Shown here: piece after piece, positions 50,513 through 60,009 of the stretch
Layout: every line of letters starts with the position of its first letter
How positions within the stretch are numbered: position 1 is the stretch's first letter
Source of the DNA: Xaviernesmea oryzae
GTDB lineage: Bacteria; Pseudomonadota; Alphaproteobacteria; Rhizobiales; Rhizobiaceae
Assembly: GCF_900177415.1 (NCBI RefSeq)
Contig: NZ_FXAF01000003.1
Span: 62,001-126,000 of the forward strand
Length of the DNA: 64,000 bases
Reading direction: 5' to 3'
Position numbers and translations under genes: made by a program
Notes under the pieces: generated by a model
What the model was told of the DNA's origin: nothing
What the model saw: the letters and a program-made list of their open reading frames with translations, nothing else
Databases searched by the model: none

Positions 50513-52617
50513 TGGCCGAGCTCACTTTCAGCCTCAAGGAAAATCCGCGGATCGACCGCTGGCTTCGCTTCGAACCTGACCGCAGGGTGCGCATCGGAAC
50601 CGGCAAGGTGGAGCTTGGCCAGGGCGTCCTGACAGCGCTTGCCCAGATCGCGGCAGAAGAGCTGGACCTCAGCATAGACCAGATACGGATGATGTCCGGC
50701 AACAGCGTCGAAGGTCCGGGTGAGGGCTATACCGCGTCGAGCTGGTCGATTGAGCATTCCGGCGGGGCGATTCGTCTCGTCGCAGCCGAGGTTCGCGCCC
50801 TCGCCCTGAAGCAGGCGGCTCTCCGGTTGAATGCCGCTCCCGATGAGTTGACCATCGTTGAGGGAGCTTTCCTCAGAAATGGCGTGTCGAGCGGGATCGA
50901 TTACTGGAGCATCGCGGGTGAGCTCGATCTTTCCGCCGAGGTGACAGGTTCGGTGCCCGCGAAGCCTCCTAGCTCCTATCGCCTTGTCGGCACGTCCGTT
51001 CCGCGGATTGACCTGCCGGCCAAGCTGACAGGGTCGGGCTTCATCCAGGACATGACGTTTCCTGGGATGCTCCATGCCCGCACCCTGCGCCAGCCCGGCC
51101 GCGGTGCGGAACTGGTCTCATTGGACGAGGATGCGGTTCGGCGCCGCGCCGGAGCCGAAATCCGTATCGTGCGCGTCGAGAACTTTGTCGCCTTTGTCGG
51201 CGTCGACGAAACTGCCGTCCGCACTGCTGCGGTCGCTGCGTCGGAGCGCGCCGTCTGGACGGATGCCCGGAGCCTGCGCCCGGAACAGGCCACTCCCGGA
51301 TGGGTCGCATCGCAGCCTTCCGACGACCGATTGATGGGCGATCCTCGTCCTGAACTCGCCCTGGACCGGGTTTCGGCCCGCTTCACCCGTTCCTTTCTGT
51401 CGCATGGCTCCATTGCCCCCTCCTGTGCTGTCGCAGTCTACCGAGATGGCATGCTGAGTGTCTGGTCGCATGGACAGGGAATGCAGCCGCTACGCGAGAA
51501 CATCGCGAAGACACTGGGATTGCCCTTAGGCAATGTTGCCTGCCATCATGTGCAGGGCCCCGGCTGCTATGGCCACAACGGCGCCGACGACGCCGCGTTC
51601 GATGCGGCGCTCGTGGCGATGGCGATGCCCGGTAGCCCGATCCGGCTCATGTGGCGTCGCGAGGAGGAGTTCGGCCACGAGCCGCTGTCTTCGGCGATGA
51701 CGGTTGCCGTTCACGCAGCGCTTGATCCTGCCGGGCGTCCATTGGACTGGACGACCGAAATCTGGAGCGCGACGCATGGCCAGCGTCCTGGCGTCGGCGG
51801 CGCTTATCTATTGGCAGCCGATGCCCTGAAAGAACCGCCGCTGCAGCGCAAGCCGTTCGACATTCCGTTGGAGCGCGGAGGCGGTGCTGCCCGCAACGGT
51901 ATCCCGCTCTACGAGATGGGCGCCAAGCGGATTGATTTTCATCTGATCCACGACGTGCCGGTCCGCACCTCGTCGCTGCGCGGCCTCGGAGCGACACTCA
52001 ACGTTTTTGCCATCGAGGGGTTTGTCGATGACTTGGCTGCACGCGTCGGGGAAGATCCGCTCGCATACCGCCTGTCCATGCTTTCCGACCCGCGCGCCCG
52101 TCGGGTCGTCGAGAAAGCGGCCGCGATGGCGAACTGGGCATCGCGTGACGCCGGCGGCACCGGCAGCGGATTGGGTATCGGCCTTGCCCGATACAAGAAT
52201 TCCTCGGCCTACGCTGCCGTGGTCGCGGCCGTCGAGGTTGACGAGGCTGTGCGCGTCACCGATGTGTGGTGCGCCGTCGATGCCGGGCTGGTCATAAACC
52301 CTGACGGACTTGTCAACCAAATCGAAGGCAATATCGTCCAGGCCATCAGCTGGACCCTTATCGAAGAAGTTCGCTTCGGTCCGCAGGGCATCTCGACGAC
52401 CGATTGGCAGAGTTATCCCGTCATCCGCTTTTCCGACGTACCTGAGATTTGCGTCGAGCTTGTCGATGCGAGCGAACATCCGCCACTCGGCGTCGGCGAA
52501 TGCGCTGGCGGACCAACGGCTGCCGCCATCGGCAATGCAGTTGCTCATGCATTGGGCGCCCGCATCCACGACATGCCGATGACACGGGAGCGGATCATGG
52601 CTGCCATCCTGGCCTGA
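50512..52617 (+). CDS. Molybdopterin-binding large subunit (IorB/NicB-type)
   Basis: A 701-residue large subunit of the isoquinoline 1-oxidoreductase / nicotinate dehydrogenase type. RIGTGKVELGQGVLTALAQI at the N-terminus, VQGPGCYGHNGADDAAFDA, WRREEEFGHEPLSSAM, SSLRGLGATLNVFAIEGFVD and the catalytic Glu in LGVGECAGGPTAAAIGNAVA are seen in order. It lacks a Tat signal and the cytochrome extension found in some NicB-like proteins. With the small subunit it should hydroxylate an aromatic N-heterocycle or an aldehyde, but the electron acceptor is unknown. It starts at an ATG overlapping the small-subunit stop. Confidence 0.88.
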   Translation: MAELTFSLKENPRIDRWLRFEPDRRVRIGTGKVELGQGVLTALAQIAAEELDLSIDQIRMMSGNSVEGPGEGYTASSWSIEHSGGAIRLVAAEVRALALKQAALRLNAAPDELTIVEGAFLRNGVSSGIDYWSIAGELDLSAEVTGSVPAKPPSSYRLVGTSVPRIDLPAKLTGSGFIQDMTFPGMLHARTLRQPGRGAELVSLDEDAVRRRAGAEIRIVRVENFVAFVGVDETAVRTAAVAASERAVWTDARSLRPEQATPGWVASQPSDDRLMGDPRPELALDRVSARFTRSFLSHGSIAPSCAVAVYRDGMLSVWSHGQGMQPLRENIAKTLGLPLGNVACHHVQGPGCYGHNGADDAAFDAALVAMAMPGSPIRLMWRREEEFGHEPLSSAMTVAVHAALDPAGRPLDWTTEIWSATHGQRPGVGGAYLLAADALKEPPLQRKPFDIPLERGGGAARNGIPLYEMGAKRIDFHLIHDVPVRTSSLRGLGATLNVFAIEGFVDDLAARVGEDPLAYRLSMLSDPRARRVVEKAAAMANWASRDAGGTGSGLGIGLARYKNSSAYAAVVAAVEVDEAVRVTDVWCAVDAGLVINPDGLVNQIEGNIVQAISWTLIEEVRFGPQGISTTDWQSYPVIRFSDVPEICVELVDASEHPPLGVGECAGGPTAAAIGNAVAHALGARIHDMPMTRERIMAAILA

Positions 52618-52735
52618 TGTGCGGTTGCGAGCGACAGGACACGCCGGCCAGCTCCTATTTCCCGCGATGGAGAGGGTTTGGCGAGACGACTTCCAACCCG
52701 CCGCGTCTCGAGGCGGCTGACGAGGTGAGATCAAG

Positions 52736-53419
52736 ATGACAGAAGTAGCCACATCTTTCCGCATGTCTTCGACTGCAATAGGCGAGACTACATTGTTCTA
52801 CAGCCCGGGCGCCTGTTCGCTTGCCCCACATATCGCTCTGGAGGAGGCGGGCAGACCCTATAAGCCGATCGAAAGGCTATTGTCGAAAAGCGAGCATCTC
52901 GCCCCGGAATATCTCGTGATCAATCCTCGCGGGAAGGTGCCGGCGCTTATCACGCCGGACGGCAGGGTGATCACCGAGAACACTGCAATTCTGGCATATA
53001 TCGGTCTCACAAATCCGGAGATGGCGATGTTTCCGACCGACACCGTCGAGCAGATGCAATATCTTGCTCAGATGGCCTGGTTTTCGAACACGCCCCATAT
53101 CTTCCAGAAAGCGAAGTTCAGGCCCTATCGGTTCGCCGACGGGGAGGAGGTTTATGACGATATTCGCGCCAAGGCGCTGGCATCTTACTGGGAGAGCATG
53201 CAGGAGATCGACCAACTGATCGCCGGAAACGAGTGGATCATGGGCGCCCGGTATTCCGTCGTGGATCCTTATGCTCTCGTCTTCTACGGCTGGGGCGATA
53301 GCAACGGTCTGCCGATGGAAACCCTGGAGGATTTCACCAGGCACAAAAAACAGATGCTTGCTCGACCCGCCGTCAGAACGGTGTTGGAGCGCGAGAAGAA
53401 CCCCCACTTCAAGCTTTAA
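52736..53419 (+). CDS. Glutathione S-transferase family protein (beta-like)
   Basis: A 227-residue GST. The thioredoxin-like N-terminal domain has FYSPGACSLAPHIALEEAG with the Cys27 typical of beta-class enzymes, NPRGKVPALITPDGRVITE and TENTAILAYI for glutathione binding. The helical domain follows with MGARYSVVDPYALVFYGW. About 15 extra residues precede the usual start, but GAGGTGAG supports 52736. It follows the molybdenum hydroxylase genes after 118 bases. Possible roles are dehalogenation, ether cleavage or isomerisation; a maleylpyruvate isomerase role is less likely on sequence. Confidence 0.85.
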   Translation: MTEVATSFRMSSTAIGETTLFYSPGACSLAPHIALEEAGRPYKPIERLLSKSEHLAPEYLVINPRGKVPALITPDGRVITENTAILAYIGLTNPEMAMFPTDTVEQMQYLAQMAWFSNTPHIFQKAKFRPYRFADGEEVYDDIRAKALASYWESMQEIDQLIAGNEWIMGARYSVVDPYALVFYGWGDSNGLPMETLEDFTRHKKQMLARPAVRTVLEREKNPHFKL

Positions 53420-53793
53420 GCCAGAGGTTCCGTGCAGCGCTTTCCAAGCGGTTAGTGTGCTTTGGTGGTGCGTGACTTTCGAGCGCAGGCCGAGAGAGGC
53501 CTTTCAGGCGACCGGCATGGGCAGGCTTCACTTGCGAGAGGAACCGGTCCGAAGGCTGCGGGCGGAAGATCAGGCGAGCTTGTATGCCTTTCACGATATG
53601 ACGGCACCGTATGGTCTGGACGAAAGACGGCATCATGCTAGATTTTCCGCATGCCTTGTTCGGTCGGACGCCTCAGACGCGATCATTGATGACGCATGCC
53701 ATGGGGAGATGGGATGCGGAGTGGAGGATCGGGAGGCATGTCTGGCGGGCTTTGAGAGGCATGCGACGAACGGATTCTGGGGAGGAGCCGCTC
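53420..53793. other. 374-bp intergenic region before the AraC gene
   Basis: No coding frame looks genuine. A short hairpin, AGGCC-GAGAGA-GGCCT (53487-53502), followed by TTT may be a weak terminator for the GST gene. The rest shows no clear operator or repeat to my reading. Confidence 0.5.
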
Positions 53794-54735
53794 ATGGGTG
53801 TGATCGAAAGGTTTTCCACCGCTGCCGTTAAACCGGCCGGCCGTCTCGATTTCTGGAACCAGCTCTGTTGCGAGACGCTCACCGAAACCTACGTGGATAC
53901 GGACGTCGACGGCTTTCGCGCCGAGATGTGGCGCTGGTCCATCGGAGATCTGGCGATGATCCGGCCGCGTTCCGACGCATCTGTCGTCAGGCGTTCGCCT
54001 TTTGCTTCCAAGCGGGGGGAAAGGTCCGTCGTCCTGCATTTTCAGCATAACGGTCGCAGCCGTTTCTCGCATCAATACCGGCAGGCTGAGCTCGGCGTCG
54101 GCGATTTCGTGCTTTCCGATGCAGAGGCCGGTTACAAATTCGACCTGTCGCCGGATCACGAACTGCTGGTCGTGGAAATGCCGCGTGCGCCTTTGGAAGA
54201 ACGTCTTTCTTCGCTTTCGGACAAGTTGAATTGCCGGCTGCCGGGGACGTCCCCCGGCGGCAGGCTGTTCCGTGAATTCCTGCTCTCGCTTTGGCGGCAG
54301 GGTCACCAGGGTGACGGCGATCTGGATCTGCAAAAGGGGATATCAAGCGTCTTCTTCGACATGCTGGCATTGGCCGTCCATGGTGCAACGACGCCTGTCA
54401 GAAATGAGGCCGAGCACTGGCCGCTCCGGACGCATCTCCTCGGTCTCGTCGAGCTGCGTCTCTGCGAGCCCGATTTGCGCACGACGACACTTGCGGAAGC
54501 GCTGGGTGTCTCCCCCCGGACCATCCAGAATGTCTTCGCTGCCATGGGCACCACCCCGTCGAACTATATTCTGGAACGGCGGCTGGCGCGGGCGGCGGAT
54601 CTGCTGCGGGCGGACCGGAGCATGCCGGTCACGTCGATCGCCTATGAACTCGGCTTCAACGACAGCGCCTATTTCGCCCGCTGTTTCCGTCGCCGCTTCG
54701 GCACCAGCCCGAGCGGGTGGCGGGGCGACAACTGA
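53794..54735 (+). CDS. AraC family transcriptional regulator
   Basis: A 313-residue regulator. The N-terminal about 190 residues form an AraC-binding-like domain (LDFWNQLCCETLTETYVDT, HFQHNGRSRFSHQYRQAELG, DFVLSDAEAGYKFDLSPDH). The C-terminal about 100 residues are a double helix-turn-helix: TLAEALGVSPRTIQNVFAAM and SIAYELGFNDSAYFARCFRR, then GTSPSGWR. The start at 53794 is supported by GGGGAGGA; the frame extends to 53611 without a ribosome site. It could activate the molybdenum hydroxylase/GST genes upstream or the cupin/MFS operon 285 bases downstream; orientation does not decide this. Confidence 0.86.
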   Translation: MGVIERFSTAAVKPAGRLDFWNQLCCETLTETYVDTDVDGFRAEMWRWSIGDLAMIRPRSDASVVRRSPFASKRGERSVVLHFQHNGRSRFSHQYRQAELGVGDFVLSDAEAGYKFDLSPDHELLVVEMPRAPLEERLSSLSDKLNCRLPGTSPGGRLFREFLLSLWRQGHQGDGDLDLQKGISSVFFDMLALAVHGATTPVRNEAEHWPLRTHLLGLVELRLCEPDLRTTTLAEALGVSPRTIQNVFAAMGTTPSNYILERRLARAADLLRADRSMPVTSIAYELGFNDSAYFARCFRRRFGTSPSGWRGDN

Positions 54736-55020
54736 CAGATGAGCATCCGACGACCGCCTATGCCGTCTTAAGTCCTGAATTGCGTTTTGGTCCTACTCAC
54801 GTTTCGCACCAGTCCTCGCGATCCTGATTGTATTTCGTCAAGTTCGTTGCCGGCGGCCGGGAAGGCCTCCGAACGGGAAACATGCACGTGGGGAGGACGG
54901 GCGGTTTATCGGATCCTGTGCGTCATGCGCGCCGATCCGGCTTATCGCGCAAGGCTGTGCCCTTTGGGCTGGCGAGCGTCTCCGTATCCTGCCGCAACGT
55001 GCCGGAGCAGGAACAAGACA

Positions 55021-55560
55021 ATGGATACTTCAATCAGGAACGCCCCGCCTTCCAACGCCTTCAAGATCGTCGACGTGCCCGACCCCTACAAGGAGCTCTC
55101 GGCCCTGCGCGGCTCTGCCGGCACTTTCGTCGGTTCGGGCGAGCTCGAAAGCCCATGGATTCCCTTCGGAGAGAATGCCGCCATCCGCCATTTCGCCTTC
55201 GATGTCCGCAACAACATCTACAGCAACATCCTCTGGATCAAAGGGCCGGGTGTGATCGGCACGCATTATCATCGCGGCAGGATCGTGATGCTCTGCCTGC
55301 ATGGCAGCGCGCGCTATCTGGAATATCCGTGGGTCGCCGGTCCCGGCGATTTCATCCAGGAAGTGCCGGGGGAGGCCCATACGCTGGTGAGCGAACATCC
55401 GGAAGGCACCAAGCTTTTCGGCTGGATGCAGGGCGCGATCGACTTCTACGACGACAAGGCGAACTTCGCGTTCACGGCGGATGTCTGGTGGTTCATGAAC
55501 CACTATGAGACCTACTGCAAGGAACACGGCATCCCGATCAACCCCCAGCTTTACATCTGA
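55021..55560 (+). CDS. 2,4'-dihydroxyacetophenone dioxygenase-family cupin
   Basis: A 179-residue single-domain cupin. GTHYHRGRIVMLCLHGSARY carries the metal His-x-His motif (near residues 81-84), and EVPGEAHTLVSEHPEG the later His. WWFMNHYETYCKEHGI ends the protein. The family includes the iron enzyme that cleaves 2,4'-dihydroxyacetophenone to 4-hydroxybenzoate and formate, but many members are uncharacterised, so the substrate is open. The ATG follows GGAGCAGGAA. A 285-base leader with no visible gene or clear operator precedes it. It starts an operon with MFS, SDR and alcohol dehydrogenase genes. Confidence 0.8.
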   Translation: MDTSIRNAPPSNAFKIVDVPDPYKELSALRGSAGTFVGSGELESPWIPFGENAAIRHFAFDVRNNIYSNILWIKGPGVIGTHYHRGRIVMLCLHGSARYLEYPWVAGPGDFIQEVPGEAHTLVSEHPEGTKLFGWMQGAIDFYDDKANFAFTADVWWFMNHYETYCKEHGIPINPQLYI

Positions 55561-55629
55561 TATTCCGGCCAGTCGCGCATGCGCGAGGGGACGCGCCGCG
55601 ACCGGCCCTGAATTTCTCGGGAGGACTTC

Positions 55630-56889
55630 ATGCATAATACATTCACGCCTTCGCCGAAGGCTGTGCGGTCGGCGCGCTACCAGTTCCTGCTGGTCGGATT
55701 GCTGAGCCTCAACTTCGGCATCGTCTTTTTCGACCGAAATGCGCTCGGCTTTCTGATGCCGTTCATTCAGCCGGACCTGCAGCTCAACAACACGCAGGTG
55801 GGCATTCTGGCGAGCGCGCTTTCCTTCACCTGGGCGCTCGCCGCTTTCGGTATCGGCAAGCTTTCCGACACGATCGGCAACCGCAAGCTCCTGCTGGTGC
55901 TTTCGACCATCGCCTTTTCGCTCTGCTCGTTCCTGAGCGGCATCGCCGGAAGCTTTGCCCTGCTGCTTGGCGCGCGGTTGCTGATGGGAGCCGCGGAGGG
56001 CGGCATCATGCCGATCAGCCACGCCATGGTGGCTTCCGAAGTCGCGCCGGAGCGTCTCGGCCTTGCCCAAGGGGTGGCCCAGAATTTCGGCTCCAACCTG
56101 CTCGGCTCCTTCGTCGCGCCGGTTCTGCTGGTTGGTTTCGCCACCGCCTACGGATGGCGGGAGGCCTTTTTCCTGGCCGGCATCCCGGGCATCCTGACCG
56201 CACTTCTCATCTGGTGGCTGATCGACGAACCGAAAGCGCCGGCGGCCGCGAAGGCGGAGGCTCCGAAGGTCAGCGTCGTCAGCGTGCTCCTGGAGCGCAA
56301 CGTGCTGATCTGCGTCAGCCTCAGCGTCCTGCTCGTCTCCTATCTCGTCGTCTGCTGGGTCTTCATGCCGCTCTATCTCACCCAGGTACGAGGCATCTCG
56401 CCGGACGGCATGGGCTGGCTGATGGGCACGCTCGGCATTTCCGCAACGATCGGCGCCTTCGTGGTCTCCGGACTTTCCGATCGCATCGGCCGCCGACCGG
56501 TGATGATCGTCATGCCGCTGCTCGGCCTGCTGCTGCCGCTCGGCGCGCTCTACTATCAAGGCTCGCTTTGGATGCTCGCCGTGTTCTTCTTCTTCGGCTG
56601 GGGTCTGAACGGCATTTTTCCGCTGTTCATGGCGACCGTGCCGACCGAAAGCGTCGATCCCCGCTATGTCGCAACCGCGCTCGGCCTCACCATGGGCACC
56701 GGCGAGGTGCTTGGCGGTGTCCTGGCACCATCGTTGGCAGGCATGGCGGCCGACGCCGCAGGACTCACCGCGCCGCTCTGGATCATGGTCGGCCTCACGG
56801 TGGTTGCGACGATCACAGCGCTCTTTCTGCGCGAAACCGCGCCGTCGCAGGTGCGCAAGGCCGCAACCTCTGCAGCCGCCACGGCCTGA
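55630..56889 (+). CDS. MFS transporter (anion:cation symporter-like)
   Basis: A 419-residue inner-membrane transporter with twelve segments in two halves. FGIVFFDRNALGFLMPFIQP in the first segment and GKLSDTIGNRKLLLVLST in the 2-3 loop match the aromatic-acid/organic anion:cation symporter branch; DRIGRRPVMIVMPLLGLLLP is the matching loop of the second half. A TESVDPRYVATALGLTMGTG segment is also typical. It likely imports the aromatic or carboxylic substrate of the neighbouring enzymes. GGGAGG lies before the ATG. Confidence 0.86.
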   Translation: MHNTFTPSPKAVRSARYQFLLVGLLSLNFGIVFFDRNALGFLMPFIQPDLQLNNTQVGILASALSFTWALAAFGIGKLSDTIGNRKLLLVLSTIAFSLCSFLSGIAGSFALLLGARLLMGAAEGGIMPISHAMVASEVAPERLGLAQGVAQNFGSNLLGSFVAPVLLVGFATAYGWREAFFLAGIPGILTALLIWWLIDEPKAPAAAKAEAPKVSVVSVLLERNVLICVSLSVLLVSYLVVCWVFMPLYLTQVRGISPDGMGWLMGTLGISATIGAFVVSGLSDRIGRRPVMIVMPLLGLLLPLGALYYQGSLWMLAVFFFFGWGLNGIFPLFMATVPTESVDPRYVATALGLTMGTGEVLGGVLAPSLAGMAADAAGLTAPLWIMVGLTVVATITALFLRETAPSQVRKAATSAAATA

Positions 56890-56904
56890 TCGACCGGTGA
56901 CATG

Positions 56905-56933
56905 GGCATGCCGGACGGAAGGTCCGGCATGCC
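56905..56933 (+). promoter_or_regulatory. Intercistronic hairpin between MFS and SDR genes
   Basis: Perfect 12-bp arms, GGCATGCCGGAC and GTCCGGCATGCC, with a 5-base loop and no T-run. It may stabilise or partly terminate the mRNA between the transporter and dehydrogenase genes. Confidence 0.6.
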
Positions 56934-56957
56934 TGCCTGAAATCTTGGGAGATACCG

Positions 56958-57782
56958 ATGAAGGCTCTGGAACAGTTCGATATCAGCGGCCGCTCTGCAC
57001 TCGTCACCGGCGCCGCTTCCGGCCTGGGGCTCGCCTATGCCGAGACGATGGCCGAGGCGGGTGCAAAAGTGACGTTGACGGATATCGATGCGGAAGGCGC
57101 GGAACGGGAGGCGGTGCGGCTCAGGGAACTCGGATACGAAGCCCGCTCGGCCCGCCTGGATGTCCGCAACCGGGAGGAGAGCCGCGCGGTATTCGAAGCG
57201 CATGTGGATGCCTATGGCGGCCTCGATATCGCTTTCGCCAATGCGGGGATCGATACCGGACCGGGCTTTTGGAATCCGGGTGGCTACCGCAATCCGGACG
57301 GACAGGTCGATACGCTCGATCCCGCTCGCTGGGACCGCAGCCTTTCCGTCAATCTCACCGGCATGTTCAACACCATCCGCGAGGCGGTTCGCATCATGAA
57401 GGCAGCGGGATGCGGCGGCTCGATCATCGCCACATCGTCGAACGCCGCGATGATCTGCGAAGCGATCGTCGATCTGCCCTACATGCCGGCCAAAGCGGGT
57501 GTCGCGCACCTTGTCCGGCATCTGGCGCTGGAGCTTGCGGAATTTCGTATCCGCGTCAACGCGATCGCACCCGGTCCTTTCGTGACCAATATCGGTGGCG
57601 GAGCGCTGAAGAGAGATCCGGCCCTGCGTGCCAAATGGGATTCGCAGGTGCCGCTTGGCAGGGTCGCCGAGACCTACCAGATCAAGCCGCTGGCGCTCTA
57701 TCTCGCCTCGGACGCATCGAGCTATATGACGGGCAGCCAGTTGCTGATCGACGGCGGCATGGCACAGGGGAGGTTCCGCTGA
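56958..57782 (+). CDS. SDR family oxidoreductase
   Basis: A 274-residue classical short-chain dehydrogenase. TGAASGLG (residues 17-24) binds the nucleotide; DIDAEG after strand 2 favours NAD. NAG at 95-97, Ser160/161, Tyr175 and Lys179 (YMPAK) complete the active site. An extra loop near residues 100-122 (GPGFWNPGGYRNPDG) is longer than usual and may shape the substrate pocket. TGGGAG precedes the ATG; its stop overlaps the next start (TGATG), so both dehydrogenases are translated together. Confidence 0.87.
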   Translation: MKALEQFDISGRSALVTGAASGLGLAYAETMAEAGAKVTLTDIDAEGAEREAVRLRELGYEARSARLDVRNREESRAVFEAHVDAYGGLDIAFANAGIDTGPGFWNPGGYRNPDGQVDTLDPARWDRSLSVNLTGMFNTIREAVRIMKAAGCGGSIIATSSNAAMICEAIVDLPYMPAKAGVAHLVRHLALELAEFRIRVNAIAPGPFVTNIGGGALKRDPALRAKWDSQVPLGRVAETYQIKPLALYLASDASSYMTGSQLLIDGGMAQGRFR

Positions 57783-58783
57783 TGCGCGCCGCGGTTTTCC
57801 GGCAATTGCACCAGCCGCTAGCTATCGAAACGTTGCGCGACCCGGAGCCGGGAAGCGGTCAGGTGGTGATCCGCGTCGGACGCTGCGGCATTTGCGGCTC
57901 CGACCTGCACATGACGGAAGACCCCGCTTTTGGCGCACGGCCCGGCGACGTGCTGGGCCATGAATTCGCGGGCGAGGTCGTGGCGCTCGGCAAAGACGTC
58001 GAGCGCTTACGGCTCGGGGACCGAGTTTCCGTCGTGCCGATCTCGAGCTGCGGGACGTGCCCGAGCTGTCTTGCCGGAGAGCCGGCCTGGTGCAGCCGGA
58101 TGGCGCTGCAGGGTGGCGGATATGCCGAACTTGCGGTTACCAGCGAACGCCAATGCGTGCTCCTGCCGGATAGCGCGAGCATTGCTGACGGCGCGATCGT
58201 CGAGCCGCTGGCGGTTGCATTGCACGGGGTCATGCGCGCCGGCATGAAGCCCGGTGCAAAGGTGCTGGTGCTCGGTGCGGGGCCGATCGGGCTCGCGACC
58301 GCCTATTGGGCGCGTCGTCTCGGCGCGACCGAGGTCGTCGTGCAGGACGTCGCGCGTTATCAGGAGGAGCGCGCCTTCGCCATGGGTGCGACACGGTTCG
58401 TCTGCGATCCCGTGGAACCCGTCATCGCGAGCGATGCGGCATTCGGCGGGAAGCCGGATATCGTCTTCGAATGCGTGGGCATTCCCGGGCTGATTGCACA
58501 GGCGGTCGAGCAGGCACGCGTCAGGGGGACGGTCGTCATTCTCGGGCTTTGCACCCGACCGGATACGTTTGTGCCTTTCCGGGCTTTGTCGAAGGAACTC
58601 AACTTGGTGACTTCCGCCTTCTTCAAACGGCAGGAATACGAGGCATCCCTCGATGCATTGAATGCCGGGAGCGCCGAACCGCGAATGCTGGTCACGGATA
58701 CGATCGGCCTTGACCAGGTGCCCGAAGGTTTCGAAGCGCTGCGCAAACGTACCCATGAATGCAAGGTGCTGATCGCGCCATAG
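57782..58783 (+). CDS. Zinc-dependent alcohol dehydrogenase (sorbitol/threonine dehydrogenase-like)
   Basis: A 333-residue medium-chain dehydrogenase. Catalytic zinc ligands: Cys38 in RCGICGSDLH and His60-Glu61 in LGHEFAGEV, with Glu in IVEPLAVALHG. Structural zinc: Cys90, 93, 96, 104 (CGTCPSCLAGEPAWC). Rossmann motif VLGAGPIGLATAYWARRLGA. The pattern is that of the polyol/threonine dehydrogenase branch. Translation is coupled to the SDR. It probably oxidises a secondary alcohol in the same pathway. A 175-base gap follows before the convergent LysR gene. Confidence 0.87.
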   Translation: MRAAVFRQLHQPLAIETLRDPEPGSGQVVIRVGRCGICGSDLHMTEDPAFGARPGDVLGHEFAGEVVALGKDVERLRLGDRVSVVPISSCGTCPSCLAGEPAWCSRMALQGGGYAELAVTSERQCVLLPDSASIADGAIVEPLAVALHGVMRAGMKPGAKVLVLGAGPIGLATAYWARRLGATEVVVQDVARYQEERAFAMGATRFVCDPVEPVIASDAAFGGKPDIVFECVGIPGLIAQAVEQARVRGTVVILGLCTRPDTFVPFRALSKELNLVTSAFFKRQEYEASLDALNAGSAEPRMLVTDTIGLDQVPEGFEALRKRTHECKVLIAP

Positions 58784-58958
58784 GGTCGAGTTCCGTCCGC
58801 GGGAGACCGCAAGTCGGGTCCGTCCTGCTCCTGAGCTTCTGCAGACCCTCGATTGTCTCCGGCTTCCTGACGGCGCCGGCGGAGCGATGTCGAGATCGTA
58901 CGGGTCGAAGCGTTCCCGAAATCAGGGGCTCGTGTTCGATCCCATCAGAATACCAGAC

Positions 58959-59861
58959 CTAGCCCGGACCCTGTTCGAGCACCTCCTTCAGGGTGCCTAC
59001 GAATGTCTGCGCGGCAAGCGACAGCGGGCGGCGTTTGGGAATGATCATGCCGACCGAAACCGGAATGCGCGGCTCGAATTGACGCACTACGATCTGGTCG
59101 AACTCATTTGCATCCCACACCGAGAAATGGTCGACCAGCGCCACCCCACGGCCTCGTTCCACGAGGCGGCGGATAAGCTGGCTCTGGTTGGAGATCAGGT
59201 AGTTCGAAGGCTTTACGCCCTCGTCGGAAAGCGACCGGAAGATCGCCGCACCGAACGGCACCGAGCGCGGATAGGTGACGAAGGGCTGATCGGCGATGTC
59301 GCCCGACAGGATGATCCGGTGCTTCGCCAGCGCGTGATCCGGCGGCATGATGCAGACCATTGACGAGGTTTTGAGCGTCTGCGTCATCAGGTCGGACTCA
59401 TGCTCGGGATGATGCACGAGTCCGAAGTCATAATTTCCGCGGCTGACATAGGAGTGGATCTTGTCGGAATCCAGCAGATCCACCTGTACCTGTATTCCCG
59501 GATAGAGGTTGTTGAACCGCTCGACCGTCATAGGAATGAGGGCGGTGCTGAAGGCCGACAATATGCCGATATTGACGTAACCCTGCACCATGGCCGTGAG
59601 GTCCAGCGAAAGGTTCTCGAACACCGTCAGCTCGTCCATGAGACGCGCCGCGTGGGAAAAGAGCAACTCCGCCTCCGGGGTCGGACGCAGCCGGCCGGCG
59701 CTTCGCTCGAACAGTTTTACCCCTGCGAAATCCTCGAGTTGCTTCAACGACTTGCTGGCATTCGGCTGAGTGGTGTGGAGCACCAGCGCGGCTTCCGTCA
59801 CCGAGCCCGTCTTCATGAACGCCGCGAGCGTGTCGAGATGTCTGAGCTTGATCCTTCGCAT
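58959..59861 (-). CDS. LysR family transcriptional regulator
   Basis: A 300-residue LysR regulator. The helix-turn-helix at residues about 5-65 contains LDTLAAFMKTGSVTEAALVL and TTQPNASKSLKQLEDFAGVK. The effector domain starts at YVNIGILSAFSTALIPMTVE. It is divergent from the hyuA-like gene, with 148 bases between, so it likely activates hyuAB. The palindrome at 59881-59895 is a candidate site. Effector unknown, but pathway intermediates are usual for this family. Confidence 0.88.
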   Translation of the reverse strand: MRRIKLRHLDTLAAFMKTGSVTEAALVLHTTQPNASKSLKQLEDFAGVKLFERSAGRLRPTPEAELLFSHAARLMDELTVFENLSLDLTAMVQGYVNIGILSAFSTALIPMTVERFNNLYPGIQVQVDLLDSDKIHSYVSRGNYDFGLVHHPEHESDLMTQTLKTSSMVCIMPPDHALAKHRIILSGDIADQPFVTYPRSVPFGAAIFRSLSDEGVKPSNYLISNQSQLIRRLVERGRGVALVDHFSVWDANEFDQIVVRQFEPRIPVSVGMIIPKRRPLSLAAQTFVGTLKEVLEQGPG

Positions 59862-59880
59862 GATGGCGGCCTCCGCAGAT

Positions 59881-59895
59881 ATTCCATTTTGGAAT
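59881..59895. promoter_or_regulatory. LysR binding-site candidate
   Basis: ATTCCATTTTGGAAT has perfect 6-bp arms with a 3-base centre and contains the T-N11-A pattern of LysR sites. It lies 19 bases before the lysR start and 115 before hyuA, within an AT-rich stretch. Confidence 0.5.
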
Positions 59896-60009
59896 GGAAA
59901 ACTTGATTAATTGAATTTTACAAGGTGCGATAGTCAAATTTAGATCGTGTCCATGACAGGCAAGGCGGCGGCGTGAAGCCGGAGCCACAGCGCAAAAGAC
60001 CAGAGCATC

